Below are positions 53,294 through 63,177 of a stretch of DNA of 64,000 bases, piece by piece. The notes under the pieces are model-generated. The model did not search any database. It saw only the letters and a list, made by a program, of their open reading frames with translations, and was not told where the DNA came from. This DNA is from Pseudobdellovibrio exovorus JSS (GTDB lineage: Bacteria; Bdellovibrionota; Bdellovibrionia; Bdellovibrionales; Bdellovibrionaceae): positions 1,588,248 to 1,652,247 of the forward strand of contig NC_020813.1 of NCBI RefSeq assembly GCF_000348725.1, given 5' to 3'. Within the stretch, counting starts at the first letter, position 1. Each line of letters begins with the position of its first letter. The position numbers were made by a program, and so were the translations under genes.

Positions 53294-55300
53294 TCACTTT
53301 GGTTTTTCGCTGAGTTTTTTTAAAAAATCGCTGACCATGGCTTCGCGGGTTTCACCACTGATAGGACGTGAACCATGTTCATAAAACTCATACAACTCTT
53401 TAGAACAATCCGATAAAAATCGTGAAGCGAAAACAGGCTTGATCTGTCCCATTTTTTTTCTTTGGCGACAATAAGTTAAAGTTAATTTCTTCTGCGCCCG
53501 AGTAATACCAACATAAAACAATCGACGTTCTTCATCGATATCCCCACCCAATCGCTTGTGCGGCAGTAAATCTTCTTCTACGCCGACGAGGATAACCGCA
53601 GGAAATTCTAGTCCCTTCGACGCATGCATGGTCATCAATTGAACTTGATTCTTTTCAGTATCTTCATTCGGATCATCACGTAATAACATGGCATCAATAA
53701 AATCCTTGAGTGTGCCGACGCTCGATTCCCGTTTGTTGACAAATGATTCAATGATACGCCCGACAATTTCGATCACCTGCCAGCGCTTTTCGAATACATG
53801 CCCTTCCGCAGAAGTCTGTGCCAGATGATCCCGATACCCAGACTCACGCACTAAAATTTGAAAGCGCTCAGAAATCGTTTTACCGATAGCTTCGTCATCT
53901 AAAAGTCGCTGCGGGAAAGTCCACAGCCATTTCAATAAATTATCAATGGCTTCGCCTGTCTTTTCAGGAACTTCAGCTTCTTTCCAACGCTTACAGGCCT
54001 CTTGAAAATCTATATTATTTTTGTCCGCAAACTCAGTCAGTTTATCTAAAGTGGTCTCGCCGATTCCACGCGGAGGCGTATTAATAATACGTCTTAAACT
54101 GACCTCATCCGGCCAAATAGACTGTTTGAGGTAGGCCAACCAATCTTTGGCCTCTTTGCGGTCAAAGATGGATGTACCACCTGAAATGGCATAGGGAATT
54201 TGTGCCCGTCTTAACGCCGACTCAATAAAGGCCCCTTGAGTATTAGAACGATATAAAATAGCGATATCACCAAATTGGTAGTTCAATCCTCTGAAGTGAG
54301 TGATCTCGCGCACAACAAAGTCAGATTCCTCGTCTTCATTTTCTAAAACAAACACTTCAGGTTTATCTTTTGAACCATCTAACTTAGTTGATCTTAAAAT
54401 TTTTCCGTGGCGTTTCGCATTTTTCGAAATCACTTCGTTGCCTAGATCTAAAATACCCGAGACCGAACGGTAATTTCTTTCTAACTTAACAACTTCGCAA
54501 TTTTCATAGCTGTGGGGAAAGTTCAGGATATTATTGATTTCAGCTCCGCGCCAACCATAGATAGATTGATCATCATCGCCGACCACTGTCAGGTTTTTAT
54601 GACCTGATGAAATGGCATTAATCAAATTCAATTGTTCTAAATTTGTATCTTGAAACTCATCCACCATAATCTGCGAGAAATGATTTTGCAGTCCATCTAG
54701 AACTTCAGGGTGATTTTTGAATAGGCGTAAGGGTTCTAAAAGCAGTCCTTCGAAATCAGTTACACCCAAAGTTTTTAATCTTTTTTCGTATTTCGGAGCC
54801 AAGACTTCAGCTAACTCGTGGTACTCTTCCAAATAACCTGGAGGCAGTTTTTTACCTGCACGGATAAGATTAATTAAGTTAGCCAGTTTATCCGCATCGA
54901 ATTTTTCTTTAGTGGTACGAATGTCTTTTACTAGCTCTTTAATAATGGCAGCCGTATCCGACTGATCCAGAACTCCGAAGTTGGCAGAAAGTCCCACACG
55001 TTTGTAGTTTTTCCGGAGGAGCTGTAACCCGAATGAATGAAAAGTCCCTGCCCAAAGACCTTTAGCTTTAGCGCCAATTTTTAATTGCACACGATGCTTC
55101 AGTTCACGTGCGGCTTTATTGGTAAAAGTAAGAACACAGATTTTCGATGCGGGTGCGATCCCTTCCGCAATAAGGCGTCCCGTTCTGGATACAAGCACAG
55201 TCGTTTTGCCCGAGCCTGCACCCGCCAAAATCAAAAGCGGCCCATAGTTATGAGCTACAGCCGCACACTGTTCAGGATTTAAACCCTCGTACCAATCCAT
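53294..55300 (-). CDS. UvrD/Rep/PcrA superfamily I DNA helicase
   Basis: The product has 668 residues with motifs: Walker A GAGSGKTTVLVSR, Ia FTNKAARELKHR, II VDEFQDTN, III GDDDQSIYGWRGA, IV YRSN, V MTMHASKGLEFPAV and VI YVGITRAQKKLTLTY. It unwinds DNA 3'-5' in repair or replication restart. It is closest to Rep/PcrA in length and in the beginning LNPEQCAAV. Confidence 0.93.
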   Translation of the reverse strand: MDWYEGLNPEQCAAVAHNYGPLLILAGAGSGKTTVLVSRTGRLIAEGIAPASKICVLTFTNKAARELKHRVQLKIGAKAKGLWAGTFHSFGLQLLRKNYKRVGLSANFGVLDQSDTAAIIKELVKDIRTTKEKFDADKLANLINLIRAGKKLPPGYLEEYHELAEVLAPKYEKRLKTLGVTDFEGLLLEPLRLFKNHPEVLDGLQNHFSQIMVDEFQDTNLEQLNLINAISSGHKNLTVVGDDDQSIYGWRGAEINNILNFPHSYENCEVVKLERNYRSVSGILDLGNEVISKNAKRHGKILRSTKLDGSKDKPEVFVLENEDEESDFVVREITHFRGLNYQFGDIAILYRSNTQGAFIESALRRAQIPYAISGGTSIFDRKEAKDWLAYLKQSIWPDEVSLRRIINTPPRGIGETTLDKLTEFADKNNIDFQEACKRWKEAEVPEKTGEAIDNLLKWLWTFPQRLLDDEAIGKTISERFQILVRESGYRDHLAQTSAEGHVFEKRWQVIEIVGRIIESFVNKRESSVGTLKDFIDAMLLRDDPNEDTEKNQVQLMTMHASKGLEFPAVILVGVEEDLLPHKRLGGDIDEERRLFYVGITRAQKKLTLTYCRQRKKMGQIKPVFASRFLSDCSKELYEFYEHGSRPISGETREAMVSDFLKKLSEKPK

Positions 55301-55334
55301 CGATTTTTAAACTTTCCCGCTCTGACGATGAAAC

Positions 55335-55757
55335 TTATTGTTTATTGTGGATCAGCGTTTTGACTTCATCTTGGAACATAACATCGACGCGATCAGATTG
55401 AACATTTTTAACAAATCCTGCGCCAAACTTTGGATGATCAATTTTTTGGTCGATTGAATATTTAGTGCGAATACTAAATGCTAATCCCTGCTCAGAGCCA
55501 CGATTCATCATTAATTGATTGTACTCATCTGCATGTGTATTACGGCGAGCTGCTGGACGACCTGTAGTGCTTGTTTTCTTACGAACTACGCCTGGTTTTG
55601 GTAAAGTGTACGTTTTTTTGCTATGGCATACTTCGCACTCAATCTTAGCTGATGTTGAAGAAGTATGTGTTAAAACGCGATGGTAGCGATCAGCATCACA
55701 TTTTTTACAAAGTGTGAAAAATGATTTTGCTACTGCTGGTAATGTCAATTCTGCCAT
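55335..55757 (-). CDS. zinc-ribbon protein with CarD-like C-terminus
   Basis: The product has 140 residues: two CxxC pairs (CKKCDADRYHRV, CEVCHSKKTY) form a zinc ribbon, a Lys/Arg/Thr-rich linker follows, and a C-terminal ~40-residue domain YSIDQKIDHPKFGAGFV with VDVMFQDEVKTLIH recalls the beginning of CarD/TRCF-type RNA polymerase-interacting domains. A transcription-linked role is plausible but not proven. It is 34 bp from the uvrD-like gene and 12 bp from the 55770 gene. Confidence 0.65.
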   Translation of the reverse strand: MAELTLPAVAKSFFTLCKKCDADRYHRVLTHTSSTSAKIECEVCHSKKTYTLPKPGVVRKKTSTTGRPAARRNTHADEYNQLMMNRGSEQGLAFSIRTKYSIDQKIDHPKFGAGFVKNVQSDRVDVMFQDEVKTLIHNKQ

Positions 55758-55769
55758 AAACTATCCTTG

Positions 55770-56654
55770 TTAAGAGTTGTCCTGTTTGATTTTGTAAATT
55801 GTTAATTTTTCTTTTAAATTCTTTTGGGCTATTTCAAGGGCGCTCAAATAAAATGGCCCCTCTTTATTTTGAATACGATTTTGTAATTCAATCATGGACT
55901 CTTCACTAGTCGGATCGATCACTAAATTTGTCGGACCATACTTTTCAAGAAAGGCCAGATCATTTTCACGAGTATAGAATTTTTCCCAGCAATCCGTATT
56001 CACTTCGCAGCGATAAGTCATTGTTTTCGCGTGTGTATGTAACGGAGCATAGGAGCCAATCACTTCCATATGACCATAGTGGGAATGCAACTTCAGCGCA
56101 GGACTTCCCCATTGAGTCATACCTGAACACTGCTCTACATTCGCATACCAAAGACCAAAGGCTTTCGATAAGAAACCTAAACCATAATACTGCTCTTCTT
56201 TTGGAAGCATTGAGTTTACAGCGCATAAGTCGTAAGCAACCCACTCGCCTTTACGCATAGTCGGGATAATAATAAATAATGATAAAGGGCACCACTCATG
56301 CTCATCCGAGTAATTCAGTAGCTCTAATATTTTACGAGGTAATTTACTGGTTCTTCCTGCGAAACCCGCAATGAAGCCCGGCATAGCCGCACAGTCATAG
56401 AAAGTCCATCTTGGAATAGAGAGTGACTGATGCCCAAAAGATTTCCATTCAATCTGATAGATCGCTTCAGCAAAAGGTAATTCTTTTAAGTCCAATGGGT
56501 TTTTATAAATCGGTTCAAACTGAAACCAGTCCAACTTATGACGTGTTCCCGGCTGTTCAATTTGATTCTCAGGTCTGACAAAAACATACGGGCGGATATC
56601 GCCCGTATGCATCCATTCTGATTTCAATAAAAGAGGATTAATCGACGCTAACAT
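55770..56654 (-). CDS. hypothetical protein coupled to fumC
   Basis: The product has 294 residues with no signal peptide or membrane helix. It is rich in Trp, His and aromatic residues (WTFYDCAAMPGFIAGFAGR; LKLHSHYGHMEVIGSYAPLHTH) and looks enzyme-like, perhaps metal-binding, but I recognise no family. Its ATG overlaps the fumC stop by one base (TAATG), so the two are translationally coupled. Confidence 0.7.
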   Translation of the reverse strand: MLASINPLLLKSEWMHTGDIRPYVFVRPENQIEQPGTRHKLDWFQFEPIYKNPLDLKELPFAEAIYQIEWKSFGHQSLSIPRWTFYDCAAMPGFIAGFAGRTSKLPRKILELLNYSDEHEWCPLSLFIIIPTMRKGEWVAYDLCAVNSMLPKEEQYYGLGFLSKAFGLWYANVEQCSGMTQWGSPALKLHSHYGHMEVIGSYAPLHTHAKTMTYRCEVNTDCWEKFYTRENDLAFLEKYGPTNLVIDPTSEESMIELQNRIQNKEGPFYLSALEIAQKNLKEKLTIYKIKQDNS

Positions 56655-58048
56655 TAACCCAAAGGTCCGATCATTGTCTCTGGGCGAACCACTTGATCAA
56701 ATTTTTCAGCGGTCATAAGTCCCAGATTCACAGCCTCTTCTTTTAAGGTCGTTCCATTTTTATGAGCTGTCTTCGCAATTTTGGCTGCGTTGTCATATCC
56801 AATATGTGGATTCAGCGCCGTCACCAGCATCAACGAATTATCCAAGTGCTTTTTAATTTGTTGTGTATTCGCTGTGATTCCTGTCACGCAGTGATCCGTA
56901 AAACTTTCACAAGCATCAGCAATTAAGCGGATTGAATTTAAGCAGTTAAATACAATCACTGGTTTAAAAACATTTAATTCAAAGTGTCCAGTCGCCCCGC
57001 CCACATTCACAGCCACATCATTTCCTAGAACTTGCGCGCACACCATTGTCATCGCTTCACTTTGTGTCGGATTCACTTTACCTGGCATGATAGAAGATCC
57101 AGGTTCATTTTCTGGCAAATTCAGTTCTGCAAAACCACAACGAGGTCCACTTCCCAAAAGACGGATGTCGTTGGCAATTTTCATCAATGAAACCGCGATG
57201 GTCTTCAAAGCACCATGCACTTCAACTAAAGCATCGTGTGAAGCCAAAGCTTCAAACTTATTAGGAGCTGTCACAAATGGAATTTTAGTTTCAGCTGCAA
57301 TCGCCGCCGCTGCTTTCACTGCGAAGTCTTTATGAGTGTTCAAACCCGTTCCCACAGCTGTTCCACCCAAAGCTAGTTCATGCAAATGCGGTAAAGTGTT
57401 TTTAATTCTTTGGATAGAATTTTTCATCTGAGTCGCATAACCTGAAAACTCTTGTCCTAACGTCAATGGTGTTGCATCCATCAGATGTGTACGACCAATT
57501 TTAACAATCGGTTTAAACTCTTGCGCTTTTGCATCCAGAGCTTTGTAAAGTTTTTCCAACATAGGCAATAGACGATTATGGACTCGCTCTGCCACCGCGA
57601 TATGCATCGCTGTTGGGAAGGTGTCATTCGAGCTTTGGCCTTTATTCACATCATCATTCGGATGAATTTCTTTATTTGGCAAAGTTAAGTTCTGCATCGT
57701 CATGGCACGATTCGCAATAACTTCATTTGAGTTCATGTTACTTTGTGTGCCTGAACCCGTTTGCCAAACCACTAATGGAAAGTGCTGATCCAATTGACCC
57801 GCAATCACCTCATCAGCTGCCTTAATAATAAATTCAGCTTTTTTCTTATCTAACAAACCGAGTTCAGCATTCGTCAAAGCCGCACATTTTTTTAAAACAC
57901 CTAAAGCGCGAATCATTTCGCGTGGAAAGCGGTCTCCACCAATACGAAAATTTTCAGTAGATCTTTGTGTTTGAGCTCCCCACAGTGCCTGCGCAGGAAC
58001 TTTAACTTCACCCATCGTGTCTTTTTCAACTCTGAATTCTTGTGACAT
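56654..58048 (-). CDS. fumC: class II fumarate hydratase
   Basis: FumC hydrates fumarate to malate in the citric acid cycle. The product has 464 residues. Signature [11 protein letters not shown], the [10 protein letters not shown] and [11 protein letters not shown] motifs, and [17 protein letters not shown] identify the family. Length equals E. coli FumC (467). AAAGG precedes the ATG. It heads the unit with the 55770 and zinc-ribbon genes. Confidence 0.95.
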   Translation of the reverse strand: MSQEFRVEKDTMGEVKVPAQALWGAQTQRSTENFRIGGDRFPREMIRALGVLKKCAALTNAELGLLDKKKAEFIIKAADEVIAGQLDQHFPLVVWQTGSGTQSNMNSNEVIANRAMTMQNLTLPNKEIHPNDDVNKGQSSNDTFPTAMHIAVAERVHNRLLPMLEKLYKALDAKAQEFKPIVKIGRTHLMDATPLTLGQEFSGYATQMKNSIQRIKNTLPHLHELALGGTAVGTGLNTHKDFAVKAAAAIAAETKIPFVTAPNKFEALASHDALVEVHGALKTIAVSLMKIANDIRLLGSGPRCGFAELNLPENEPGSSIMPGKVNPTQSEAMTMVCAQVLGNDVAVNVGGATGHFELNVFKPVIVFNCLNSIRLIADACESFTDHCVTGITANTQQIKKHLDNSLMLVTALNPHIGYDNAAKIAKTAHKNGTTLKEEAVNLGLMTAEKFDQVVRPETMIGPLG

Positions 58049-58074
58049 AAAAAAACCTTTCGTTCACATGACGT

Positions 58075-58881
58075 TTACTGACGTACTAAATTTTTTATAC
58101 TTTTATCGCCCCGAACGACCTGGCCCACACTGGCCTGATCTGTTGGATAAATGACAAGTTCAGAGATGTTAACATGAGGAGGCTGACTCAAACACCACAA
58201 AATTGTATTCGCCACGTCCTGAGCGCTAAGCGGCATCATTCCCTCGTAAACACCCTTTGCTTTTTGCTGATTTCCTAAGCGAACAACCGAAAACTCTGTC
58301 TGTACCATACCCGGCTCGATATTCGTCACACGCACTCCGGTCCCTTTTAAATCCATTCTTAGAGCATCGCTAATAGCACGAACCGCAAACTTCGTCGCAC
58401 AGTAAACAACACCGCCTTCATAGACAAGACGTCCAGCTACAGAGCCCAAATTCACTATGTGTCCCTTTTGCGCTATAACCTCGGGCAATAAGGCGCGAGT
58501 CATATAAAGCAGTCCCTTTACATTCGTATCCACCATACTATCAAAGTCATCTGGATTTGAATTCTGTAAAAGCTCTACTCCTTTAGCTAAGCCCGCATTG
58601 TTCACTAAAGTTTTTACTTTAAGTTTTTTCTTTTTTAACTCTTTGGATAACTTTTCGATTTGGATTCGGTTTTGAATGTCCAACTTAAATATGTGCACAT
58701 CTGGAGCACCAGCCTGAAGACACTTTTTCTTTAGAGCCTTTAATCGATCTAGACGACGCGCAGTCAGGATAAGCCCCTGCTTTTGTGCAGCCAAGGTCAA
58801 TGCTACGGACTCTCCAATACCTGCAGATGCCCCTGTGATGACCACGTAGGGATTTATATCTTTATTTTGCTTTTTTTTCAT
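58075..58881 (-). CDS. short-chain dehydrogenase/reductase
   Basis: The product has 268 residues with NAD(P)-binding TGASAGIG, VNNAGLAKGVE, catalytic Ser in LGSVAGR and Tyr/Lys in VYCATK. The order is classical SDR. It is like the YdfG group that oxidises 3-hydroxy acids and serine. ATG at 58881 is chosen because residue 1 gives MKKKQNKD. It diverges from the EVE gene. Confidence 0.88.
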   Translation of the reverse strand: MKKKQNKDINPYVVITGASAGIGESVALTLAAQKQGLILTARRLDRLKALKKKCLQAGAPDVHIFKLDIQNRIQIEKLSKELKKKKLKVKTLVNNAGLAKGVELLQNSNPDDFDSMVDTNVKGLLYMTRALLPEVIAQKGHIVNLGSVAGRLVYEGGVVYCATKFAVRAISDALRMDLKGTGVRVTNIEPGMVQTEFSVVRLGNQQKAKGVYEGMMPLSAQDVANTILWCLSQPPHVNISELVIYPTDQASVGQVVRGDKSIKNLVRQ

Positions 58882-58940
58882 ATTATACAGTCTAAGCAAG
58901 GCCTCCTTGAGGTTCAAGTTTATCTTGAAGAAAGTATTCT

Positions 58941-59447
58941 ATGGGCGCAAATACAGAGAATAAAAAAACAACTCTTAATTCATCATCACAATATTGGCTT
59001 ATGAAAAGCGAACCCGATGTTTTTTCTATCCAAGACCTAAAGAAAAATAAAACAACACTCTGGGAAGGCGTTCGCAACTACCAAGCGCGTAACTTTATGA
59101 CAAAAGAAATGCAGGTCGGTGACTTAGTGCTCTTTTATCACTCGAATGCCACTCCTCCAGGAGTTGCCGGCCTCGCCACTGTTAGCAAAGCGGCCATTCC
59201 CGACCCTACTCAGTTTGATAAAAAGTCAGAATACTTCGATCCCAAAGCCACAAAAGAAAAGCCTATTTGGTTTTGCGTGGAAGTGAAATTTGTCAGCGAG
59301 TTCCCTCACTTTGTATCCCTAGAAGAAATCCGCAAAGATGCTAAATTGTCCGAGATGATGGTCATCCAAAAAGGGTCACGCCTTTCTATTCAGCCCGTTA
59401 AAGCTAAGGATTTTCAGCATCTCCAAAAACTTGGACAGCAAAGCTAG
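58941..59447 (+). CDS. EVE-domain protein (Thyn1-like)
   Basis: The product has 168 residues with the EVE fold: YWLMKSEPDVFSI, LWEGVRNYQARNF, GDLVLFYHSNATPPGVAGLA and the end QPVKAKDFQHLQ. EVE domains bind modified bases in DNA or RNA in an aromatic cage. The start is the ATG at 58941. It is directly followed by a dus gene (TTG start right after the stop), giving an RNA-modification context. Confidence 0.88.
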   Translation: MGANTENKKTTLNSSSQYWLMKSEPDVFSIQDLKKNKTTLWEGVRNYQARNFMTKEMQVGDLVLFYHSNATPPGVAGLATVSKAAIPDPTQFDKKSEYFDPKATKEKPIWFCVEVKFVSEFPHFVSLEEIRKDAKLSEMMVIQKGSRLSIQPVKAKDFQHLQKLGQQS

Positions 59448-60407
59448 TTGAGTGTGAGTACCTTTTCAGTTCCTAAACTTTTTCTAGCTCCTATGGAAGG
59501 CGTCACAGACTGGGCGATGCGCGATCTGCTGACACAGTTGGGAGGCATTGATCAGTGTGTGACCGAATTCCTACGCGTCACAGATCATCTACATTCGGAC
59601 GAAGTCTTTTATAAAAACTGTCCCGAACTTTTAACAGGCTCACGCACCCGCAGCGGCACCCCCGTCTTCATTCAACTTTTAGGTGGAAAAGTCGATCCCT
59701 TAGTAGCCAATGCTGTACGCGCTGTAGAGCTAGGAGCCCTTGGTGTTGATCTCAACTTCGGATGCCCCGCCAAAACAGTCAATCGCCACGATGGTGGAGC
59801 CGCCCTCTTGCAATATACAGATCGCATTTACAATATCGTCAGTGCTGTTCGCAAAGCGGTGCCTCTTACAACTCCCGTCACCGCCAAGATACGCCTCGGC
59901 TTTGATAATCCCAATGCTTGTCTTGAAAATGCGAAAGCCGTTGAGGCAGCCGGAGCCGACTGGCTCACCGTACACTGTCGTACCAAAACTGATGGTTATA
60001 AACCTCCAGCCTATTGGGAATGGATCGCCAAAATCAAAGAGGTATCGAATATCCGCTTAGTCACCAACGGAGAAATCTGGAGTGTGCAAGATTTCAAAAA
60101 GTGCCATGCGCAAGCACAAACAGAGGACTACATGATTGGCCGCGCCGCTTTACGCGATCCTTTTTTATTTAAAAAAATTAAAGACTCTTTAAACGAAACT
60201 CCCTCTACCTACGACGACATCAAGGTGCTTTTGCCCCGTTTCTTTGAATCCAGCTCGAACTATGTCAGCGCTCCATTTGCTGTGGCGCGCACCAAAGGAT
60301 GGCTGAAGCAATTGGCCCATACAGCCCCTGAATTCAATATCCTGTTTGATGAGCTCAAAGTGATCACCAAGCCAATAGAGTTTGAGCAGCGAATCAGCTC
60401 TTTATAG
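59448..60407 (+). CDS. tRNA-dihydrouridine synthase
   Basis: Dus enzymes reduce uridines in the D-loop using FMN and NADPH. The product has 319 residues: LAPMEGVTDWAMRDLL, LNFGCPAKTVNRHDGGAALL, HCRTKTDGYKPPAYWEWI and IGRAALRDPFLF. The FMN-barrel and the catalytic Cys (GCPA) are clear. It starts at TTG 59448 (next GTG 59454). Which of DusA/B/C it matches is not settled; another dus lies at 60.9 kb. Confidence 0.92.
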   Translation: MSVSTFSVPKLFLAPMEGVTDWAMRDLLTQLGGIDQCVTEFLRVTDHLHSDEVFYKNCPELLTGSRTRSGTPVFIQLLGGKVDPLVANAVRAVELGALGVDLNFGCPAKTVNRHDGGAALLQYTDRIYNIVSAVRKAVPLTTPVTAKIRLGFDNPNACLENAKAVEAAGADWLTVHCRTKTDGYKPPAYWEWIAKIKEVSNIRLVTNGEIWSVQDFKKCHAQAQTEDYMIGRAALRDPFLFKKIKDSLNETPSTYDDIKVLLPRFFESSSNYVSAPFAVARTKGWLKQLAHTAPEFNILFDELKVITKPIEFEQRISSL

Positions 60408-60459
60408 AAAAAATCTATTGCTCTAGACCCAATCGAAGATTTCAGTTATATTAAAGTCT

Positions 60460-60723
60460 ATGAAACAAACAGCTAAAATCAAAATGATTAAAAAAAATCC
60501 GTGTCCCTATTGCGATCGCGCGATGAACTTCTTTAATGGTAGAGGCTTAGAGGTTGAAATCGTCGATCTTACAAACAACCTTGATGAACTTCAAACGTGG
60601 AAAGAAAAAACAGGCTGGCAAACAGTGCCGATGATTTTTATCAACGATCAGTTGATCGGTGGTTATAGCGATCTTAAAGCTTTGGAAGAAGAAGGAAAGT
60701 TAGACGCTCTTCTGAATTCGTAA
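60460..60723 (+). CDS. grx: glutaredoxin
   Basis: The product has 87 residues of thioredoxin fold with active site NPCPYCDRA (dithiol CPYC), cis-Pro segment TVPMIFINDQLIGGYSDL and Gly motif. It reduces disulfides with glutathione. BolA proteins bind CGFS glutaredoxins, and this one is CPYC, so a BolA link is not implied. Confidence 0.92.
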   Translation: MKQTAKIKMIKKNPCPYCDRAMNFFNGRGLEVEIVDLTNNLDELQTWKEKTGWQTVPMIFINDQLIGGYSDLKALEEEGKLDALLNS

Positions 60724-60757
60724 TAAGAACAAACTGAGTTTGAGTTCAAAAAATCAA

Positions 60758-60785
60758 AAGCAGAGCGCTGGCTCTGCTTTTTTTA
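60758..60785 (+). terminator. rho-independent terminator after glutaredoxin
   Basis: The stem AAGCAGAGC / GCTCTGCTT with a short loop is followed by T-rich sequence. Confidence 0.88.
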
Positions 60786-60788
60786 TTC

Positions 60789-60911
60789 TTATTTTTGTTC
60801 GTGGTTAATTTGAGGACGATTGTCATAGGCGTGCTGCATCCAAATCCCCATACCGATACTGGTCAAAACGACGGCTACGATAAAACCCGCAATAAATTTT
60901 TTCCCGTTCAT
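60789..60911 (-). CDS. short single-pass membrane protein (40 residues)
   Basis: The frame reads MNGKKFIAGFIVAVVLTSIG... and ends in HEQK. One hydrophobic helix (about 6-25) with a short polar tail. AAGGGG lies 7 nt before ATG 60911, which supports it despite the length. Function unknown. Confidence 0.5.
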   Translation of the reverse strand: MNGKKFIAGFIVAVVLTSIGMGIWMQHAYDNRPQINHEQK

Positions 60912-60933
60912 CACAAACCCCTTTATTGAAACA

Positions 60934-61992
60934 CTATTGACGCAATTCCGTTCTAGCACACATCGCCTGCGGACGACTAAAGAAATCCGTCACCGCAACT
61001 CTTAGATCCACTAAGGCTTTACAACCACTGGCTTTTGCCATCAACGAATGCCCAAATTCCAACCACACATGTGTTGTCTTAATATAAAACTGAATTTTAC
61101 GTAGTGTAATAGACTCTGAAGCTCCCGCTTCCGCCATAAAAGCCTCTTCGCAGTAATCAATCAGGCGTAAAAGACAGCGGCCATACTCAGCCCCTTCTTC
61201 ATCAGGAGTCTGTGGTGGTTTCAAAGACTCAAATCCAATCGGAGCCTCAAATCCAAGCTCAGCTCCCACTTGCCACATCATCCACGGACGAGCTGCTAAA
61301 GCTCGCCCTGCCATAACTTTATCGGCTTTGGTTTCATTTAACATGCGAAAAACATCTTCTGCCACTTGGATATCTCCATTGCCAATCACGGGAACTGTCA
61401 GATGCTTTTTAAGTTCACCTATCTGTGTCCAATCAGAAGACCCACGGCGTTTTTGCTCTGCTGTACGAGGATGCAAAGTCACCCAATCCGCACCAGCATC
61501 GACTAAGGTTTTTACAAATTGAATCAGCTCCGGAACCGTCTTCTGGCTTCCCACAGCCCGTAACTTCACCGAGATGGGAACAGTCGAATGTTTTTTGGTG
61601 TACTCAACTACGCGGGCCGCATACAAAACATCACCCATTAGCGAAACACCATAGTTATGTTTTAATGCTTTCTGAACAGGGCACCCCATATTGATATCAA
61701 TACCCGCAGCTCCCCATTCCGAGGTCAGCCGCTTCACTGATTCAGAGATAGGAAGCTCTTCATTTCCTAAAATTTGTGGTACCAAGAAACTTTCTTCGGC
61801 CCGTCTTAGTGTTTCGGGTGTGGTTTTCAAGTTCTCTTTGGGGACTCGTCTTGAATTCAACATCTCTGTTGGCCAATGGGTCGTCGCATTCCGAGGCATA
61901 TAATCCTGAATAAGACGTCTTAAGCCCACATGGGTTAGCCCCACCATCGGCGCCAGACAAAGCGGAAAATTCAAATCTGTCACATTTCGCAT
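60934..61992 (-). CDS. tRNA-dihydrouridine synthase family protein
   Basis: The product has 352 residues: LAPMVGLTHVGLRRL, INMGCPVQKALKHNYGVSLM (catalytic Cys), VTLHPRTAEQKRRGSSDW and VMAGRALAARPWMMW. FMN-barrel as in other Dus. The Thr/Trp-rich N-terminus and C-terminal helices differ from the 59448 enzyme, so it probably modifies another position. Confidence 0.88.
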   Translation of the reverse strand: MRNVTDLNFPLCLAPMVGLTHVGLRRLIQDYMPRNATTHWPTEMLNSRRVPKENLKTTPETLRRAEESFLVPQILGNEELPISESVKRLTSEWGAAGIDINMGCPVQKALKHNYGVSLMGDVLYAARVVEYTKKHSTVPISVKLRAVGSQKTVPELIQFVKTLVDAGADWVTLHPRTAEQKRRGSSDWTQIGELKKHLTVPVIGNGDIQVAEDVFRMLNETKADKVMAGRALAARPWMMWQVGAELGFEAPIGFESLKPPQTPDEEGAEYGRCLLRLIDYCEEAFMAEAGASESITLRKIQFYIKTTHVWLEFGHSLMAKASGCKALVDLRVAVTDFFSRPQAMCARTELRQ

Positions 61993-62044
61993 ACTGAAGC
62001 TTTTTACACTTTATTTCTGTGAAAAAAAAGTATTGAATCTGAAT

Positions 62045-63166
62045 ATGTCTATACATCGCAAAACAATCGGTATTTTAGGCGGCGGACAATTAGCTCGCAT
62101 GCTGGTTTTAAAGGCTCACCAAATGGGGCTGCACACAATCGTTTTAGCTGAAAAAGCCACAGACCCCGCCGTTAAAGTCTGCACTCGCTGGGTTAAAGGA
62201 AAGTTGGACTCAACCAAAGATGTGCGTCTTATGGCTCGCCTGACCGATGTTCTGACATTTGAAAGCGATTTAATTCCAGCTGCCTTTTTAAAAAAGTCTC
62301 TACACGATTACCGCTCTGTTAAAATTTTCCCAAGTCTTTCGTGTTTAGCTCATTTTCAAGATCGCCTTCTTCAAAAAGAATGGCTCCACGATTATGGATT
62401 GCCCACAGTTGAACATATTAAAATCCACTCACGCGATGAAATTGACCTTGCCTTTGAAGCCTTTCAACATAGAGTCGTTTTTAAGAAACGCACTGGCAGC
62501 TACGATGGAAATCAAACATTTACAGTTCGCAATATGCCAGAGCTCAAAGCTTTTCGTAAAACGATCAAAGGTGACGAGATTAATTACATCATCGAACCTG
62601 TGGTTAATTTCAAATCTGAAAAGGCTTTGATCTTTGCCCGTAGTCTAACAGGCGAGATCGTTCATCTGCCGATGATTCAATCCGTACAAAATAACAATCA
62701 ATGTGATTATGTAGTCGGCCCAGCCTCACACCCTGCCGAAAAGAAACTGCGCGATGGCATAGCCCACTTTTTAAATGATATTAATTACGTAGGTGTTATT
62801 ACTTTTGAACTCTTTGATTTAGGATCAGAGCTAGTGATCAATGAAATCGTTCCGCGGGTTCATAACACAGGCCACTTTTCACAGGACGCCTTAAGTGTGG
62901 ATCAATTTGAATTGCACCTGCGCTGTATCCTTGGCATGCCATTACCAGAAGTGAAGTCTCGCTTCCCTGCTTTTGTGATGGTCAATCTACTGGGGAAATC
63001 AGCTCGTGTTCCCTTAATCAAAAAATTCCCAACGGGTTCTTTACATTGGTATGATAAACCCACGAGCCGTGCTCGCCGAAAAATGGGCCATGTTAACTAT
63101 GTGGGGCGCAGTAAGAATGAACTCTTGAAGACAGCGCTTAGTGAACGACGCGCGATCTTAATTTAA
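62045..63166 (+). CDS. purK: N5-carboxyaminoimidazole ribonucleotide synthase (PurK-like)
   Basis: PurK uses ATP and bicarbonate to carboxylate aminoimidazole ribonucleotide in purine synthesis. The product has 373 residues with ATP-grasp fold: GILGGGQLARMLV, FKKRTGSYDGNQTF, VEPVVNFKSE-like segment and EIVPRVHNTGHFS. ATG at 62045 begins MSIHRKTIG. purE is not adjacent. Confidence 0.92.
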   Translation: MSIHRKTIGILGGGQLARMLVLKAHQMGLHTIVLAEKATDPAVKVCTRWVKGKLDSTKDVRLMARLTDVLTFESDLIPAAFLKKSLHDYRSVKIFPSLSCLAHFQDRLLQKEWLHDYGLPTVEHIKIHSRDEIDLAFEAFQHRVVFKKRTGSYDGNQTFTVRNMPELKAFRKTIKGDEINYIIEPVVNFKSEKALIFARSLTGEIVHLPMIQSVQNNNQCDYVVGPASHPAEKKLRDGIAHFLNDINYVGVITFELFDLGSELVINEIVPRVHNTGHFSQDALSVDQFELHLRCILGMPLPEVKSRFPAFVMVNLLGKSARVPLIKKFPTGSLHWYDKPTSRARRKMGHVNYVGRSKNELLKTALSERRAILI

Positions 63167-63177
63167 AAATTAAAGTT

